A DNA stretch of 64,000 nucleotides from Chryseobacterium capnotolerans (GTDB lineage: Bacteria; Bacteroidota; Bacteroidia; Flavobacteriales; Weeksellaceae), in the NCBI RefSeq assembly GCF_021278965.1, contig NZ_CP065589.1, positions 2,609,001 through 2,673,000 of the forward strand, read 5' to 3'. The notes below the pieces were generated by a model. The model worked only from the letters and a program-made list of their open reading frames with translations, was not told where the DNA came from and ran no database searches. Of the stretch, positions 62,161-64,000 are shown piece by piece; positions within the stretch are counted from its first letter, which is position 1; every line of letters starts with the position of its first letter. A program made the position numbers and the translations under genes.

Positions 62161-62700
62161 TGGCGATTAAAAAGTCTTTGGAAAATCTCTGTAATCTGTA
62201 ATATTTTTTAGTTGGGAAACGCGAGGACGCAAAGGAATATGATACAAACTGTTGTTAAGGCGCTAGAGAATCAAAGATCCTCAGCAAGAAAAACAACTCC
62301 ACGTATTTCCCCTCTACATTCTATGGACCTATGTCCTCGTTAAAAAATTTAATTTTTACAACATGAAAACATAGTTTTTAGAATTATGCATGTTTTTATT
62401 CGTGTAGTAGTGGCGGTTAAAAAGCCTTTGGAAAATCTCTGTAATCTGTAATATTTTTTAGTTGGGAAACGCGAGGACGCAAAGGAATATGATACAAACT
62501 GTTGTTAAGGCGCTAGAGAATCAAAGATCCTCAGCAAGAAAAACAACTCCACGTATTTCCCCTCTACATTCTATGGACCTATGTCCTCGTTAAAAAGTTT
62601 AATTTTTACAACATGAAAACATAGTTTTTAGAATTATGCATGTTTTTATTCGTGTAGTAGTGGCGATTAAAAAGTCTTTGGAGAATCTGTGTAATAAATG
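62161..62700. repeat. Tandem 250-bp direct duplication
   Basis: TGGCGATTAAAAAGTCTTTG begins at 62161, recurs as TGGCGGTTAAAAAGCCTTTG at 62411 and again at 62661: exactly 250 bp apart. The two full copies (62161-62410 and 62411-62660) differ at only about three positions; the third is partial and diverges after about 40 bp. No open reading frame or hairpin of note is inside. It may be a recent duplication of an intergenic dispersed repeat, or a slippage/assembly artefact. Confidence 0.9.
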
Positions 62701-62755
62701 AAATCTGCGAGAAAATTTATCACATCCCATTTATACACTAAAATGACCTACTCTC

Positions 62756-63478
62756 CTATTTATATGTTCGAAACAATCTATCCCAGATAGAAGTATAAAA
62801 TCCAAAATTCTTAGTTTCATCCAAATGGTGCTGATTGTGAAATCTTGTAGTTCCTACAAAAAAACGGTCAAAACTGATTGGGAAAAATTCCCGGTTCAGA
62901 TGCCCTATGGTTCCCCATACAAGATTGATGAAGAGGTAAATGGAAATGGAAATCGCAGAAAAATCATAGCAGAGTAATACTACCAGCATCATCAGTCCAA
63001 ATCCAATGGTTTCAAAGGGATGAAGAACGAAAAGGCTTAGGTAGTTGGTACTTACATGCTCATGGTGTTTTCCATGGATTATTTTATATACAAAAGGTAA
63101 ATGGGCAGTATAGTGAAAGAAATACATAAAAAGATCCATTAAAAGCAGTAATGCTAAAACCTCAGCAAAAACAATCCACCCTGATGGACTATTTCCCAGC
63201 ACAATCCATCCATTTTTCCATAGAAAAGCTCCTATCAGCATCACAACGCTATTACAGATCACAGTAAAAAGACTGAGATAAAAATCTGATGCTGAAACAG
63301 GATGATCTTTCTCCTGCAATAGGCTTTTACGGCAGGTTTTATCAATAAAAAGATACAATCCAATGGAAAATAAATATAAAAATACATTGCTCACAAGACT
63401 AAACACTATCCATTGTGGCCAGGAAAACTGCCAGAATATATTCAAATAACCGGAAAGTACAGACTCATTAAAACTCAT
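62756..63478 (-). CDS. Sterol desaturase/fatty acid hydroxylase family protein
   Basis: 240 residues with four or more membrane helices (WIVFSLVSNVFLYLFSIGLY, WIVFAEVLALLLLMDLFMY). The di-iron histidine motifs are all present: FFHYTAH (HxxxH), IIHGKHHEH (HxxHH) and HNQHHLDE (HxxHH). Members hydroxylate or desaturate lipids, e.g. carotenoids or fatty acids. Single gene; substrate unknown. Confidence 0.85.
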   Translation of the reverse strand: MSFNESVLSGYLNIFWQFSWPQWIVFSLVSNVFLYLFSIGLYLFIDKTCRKSLLQEKDHPVSASDFYLSLFTVICNSVVMLIGAFLWKNGWIVLGNSPSGWIVFAEVLALLLLMDLFMYFFHYTAHLPFVYKIIHGKHHEHVSTNYLSLFVLHPFETIGFGLMMLVVLLCYDFSAISISIYLFINLVWGTIGHLNREFFPISFDRFFVGTTRFHNQHHLDETKNFGFYTSIWDRLFRTYK

Positions 63479-63645
63479 AACCCCTCATCTTTCAACTTGA
63501 TGTTATAAATGTATGAATTTTGGATTAAAATAAGGAAAGAACACTCACGTAAACATCAGTCCGGAAGCCATTGAGCTCTCTTTTCTCTTTAGCCCAAAAA
63601 GCAATTCTATTCTTCGATAACCATCTTTAAGAATAAAAAAAGAAA

Positions 63646-63915
63646 CTACTTCTGCCTCGTTTTTCTCTTAACTTCCCGGAGCCTCATGGTTAGCTTTTTT
63701 CTTAGATCGTTATGATAAGCTCTATATTTTTTGATACTTTCTTCAAGATTTTTTTTATTCATCAGGTATTCTTCATACAAATTGCTCAATTCCGAAATCT
63801 GGGTAATGACATCTGATGAAGGGGCTTCGGAATCATTTTCTGCCTCTATCAGTAAACGGTAATATTCAATACGACTGGTCAGGCTGGTGTGGAGTTTTGG
63901 TTCTATTCCCTGCAT
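63646..63915 (-). CDS. Small helical hypothetical protein
   Basis: 89 residues, charged, with a predicted coiled coil (ISELSNLYEEYLMNKKNLEE and KYRAYHNDLRKKLTMRLREV) and a strongly basic tail KRKTRQK. No family recognised. It is the last gene in the window; the 85 bp after it hold nothing visible. Confidence 0.55.
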   Translation of the reverse strand: MQGIEPKLHTSLTSRIEYYRLLIEAENDSEAPSSDVITQISELSNLYEEYLMNKKNLEESIKKYRAYHNDLRKKLTMRLREVKRKTRQK

Positions 63916-64000
63916 GGTTTTAATTTTTCTTTTTTAAGGTCAATGTATATTTTATAAATTCTTGCCAGCCGCTATAGGAGGAACATCACTCTGATATAAA

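Noticed and set aside
62161..62700. Non-coding RNA pair or toxin-antitoxin repeat (Sib/Ldr-like)
   Set aside because: No short hydrophobic frame, promoter or terminator hairpin is evident within the 250-bp unit.

Overview
The window looks like a piece of a Flavobacteriia (Bacteroidota) chromosome, most probably Chryseobacterium or a close relative. Support: AT-rich DNA, promoter -7 elements of the TAnnTTTG type, a TonB-dependent receptor with a CarboxypepD_reg-like N-terminus, many DUF/NTF2/AraC proteins typical of that genus, flavobacterial S74 (tail-fibre type) surface proteins, and lipoproteins/signal peptides ending in A-Q. No taxonomic search was possible.

Layout. 1-2200: a small ATPase, a DUF6265 protein and an AraC regulator. 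2295-10970: an accessory island. It opens with an array of about 17 palindromic units repeated every 32 bp, then two small DNA-binding proteins, a DUF1016 (YhcG-type PD-(D/E)XK) nuclease, a Type IIG restriction-methylation gene, and a Mpi-type serine DNA invertase. The 3' part of the Type IIG gene lies in a nearly symmetric 1.88-kb invertible cassette (7919-9794): perfect 29-bp inverted repeats at both ends, two diverged convergent copies of the C-terminal target-recognition module, and a shared palindromic terminator exactly in the middle. This is read as a recombinase-driven switch of DNA-methylation/restriction specificity and is the main discovery candidate. The island ends near a remnant resembling the 3' end of a tRNA-Ser.

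11000-34300: mostly core/accessory housekeeping-type genes: AraC regulators, an S12 serine hydrolase, an alpha/beta hydrolase, an Imm51 immunity protein next to a decayed gene, an S41 peptidase, DinB, TPR, NTF2-like and DUF6624 proteins, a divergent HxlR/MFS efflux pair, a two-gene ABC transporter, and the PutP proline symporter. 34500-39400: M1 aminopeptidase, a JmjC-like cupin and a membrane protein. 39850-49750: a surface-protein locus with two small HTH proteins, two S74-like secreted proteins, a TetR regulator and a 1,881-residue secreted protein built of four W/G-rich modules. 50600-53900: a 7-bp microsatellite directly upstream of an ECF41-type sigma factor, two stand-alone NTF2-fold proteins and a DUF4236 protein. 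54000-57900: a TonB-dependent receptor and beta-propeller phytase operon. 58000-64000: a UvrA-like ABC protein with a divergent MarR regulator, small hypotheticals, a tandem 250-bp duplication and a sterol-desaturase-family hydroxylase.

Quality caveat: at least nine genes outside the cassette are interrupted by what looks like a one-base contraction of a homopolymer run. That pattern fits long-read sequencing error better than biology, so the affected genes are annotated at their restored full length. The invertible cassette shows a much denser and different pattern of insertions, deletions and substitutions, which would be expected if reads from both orientations were merged into one consensus.
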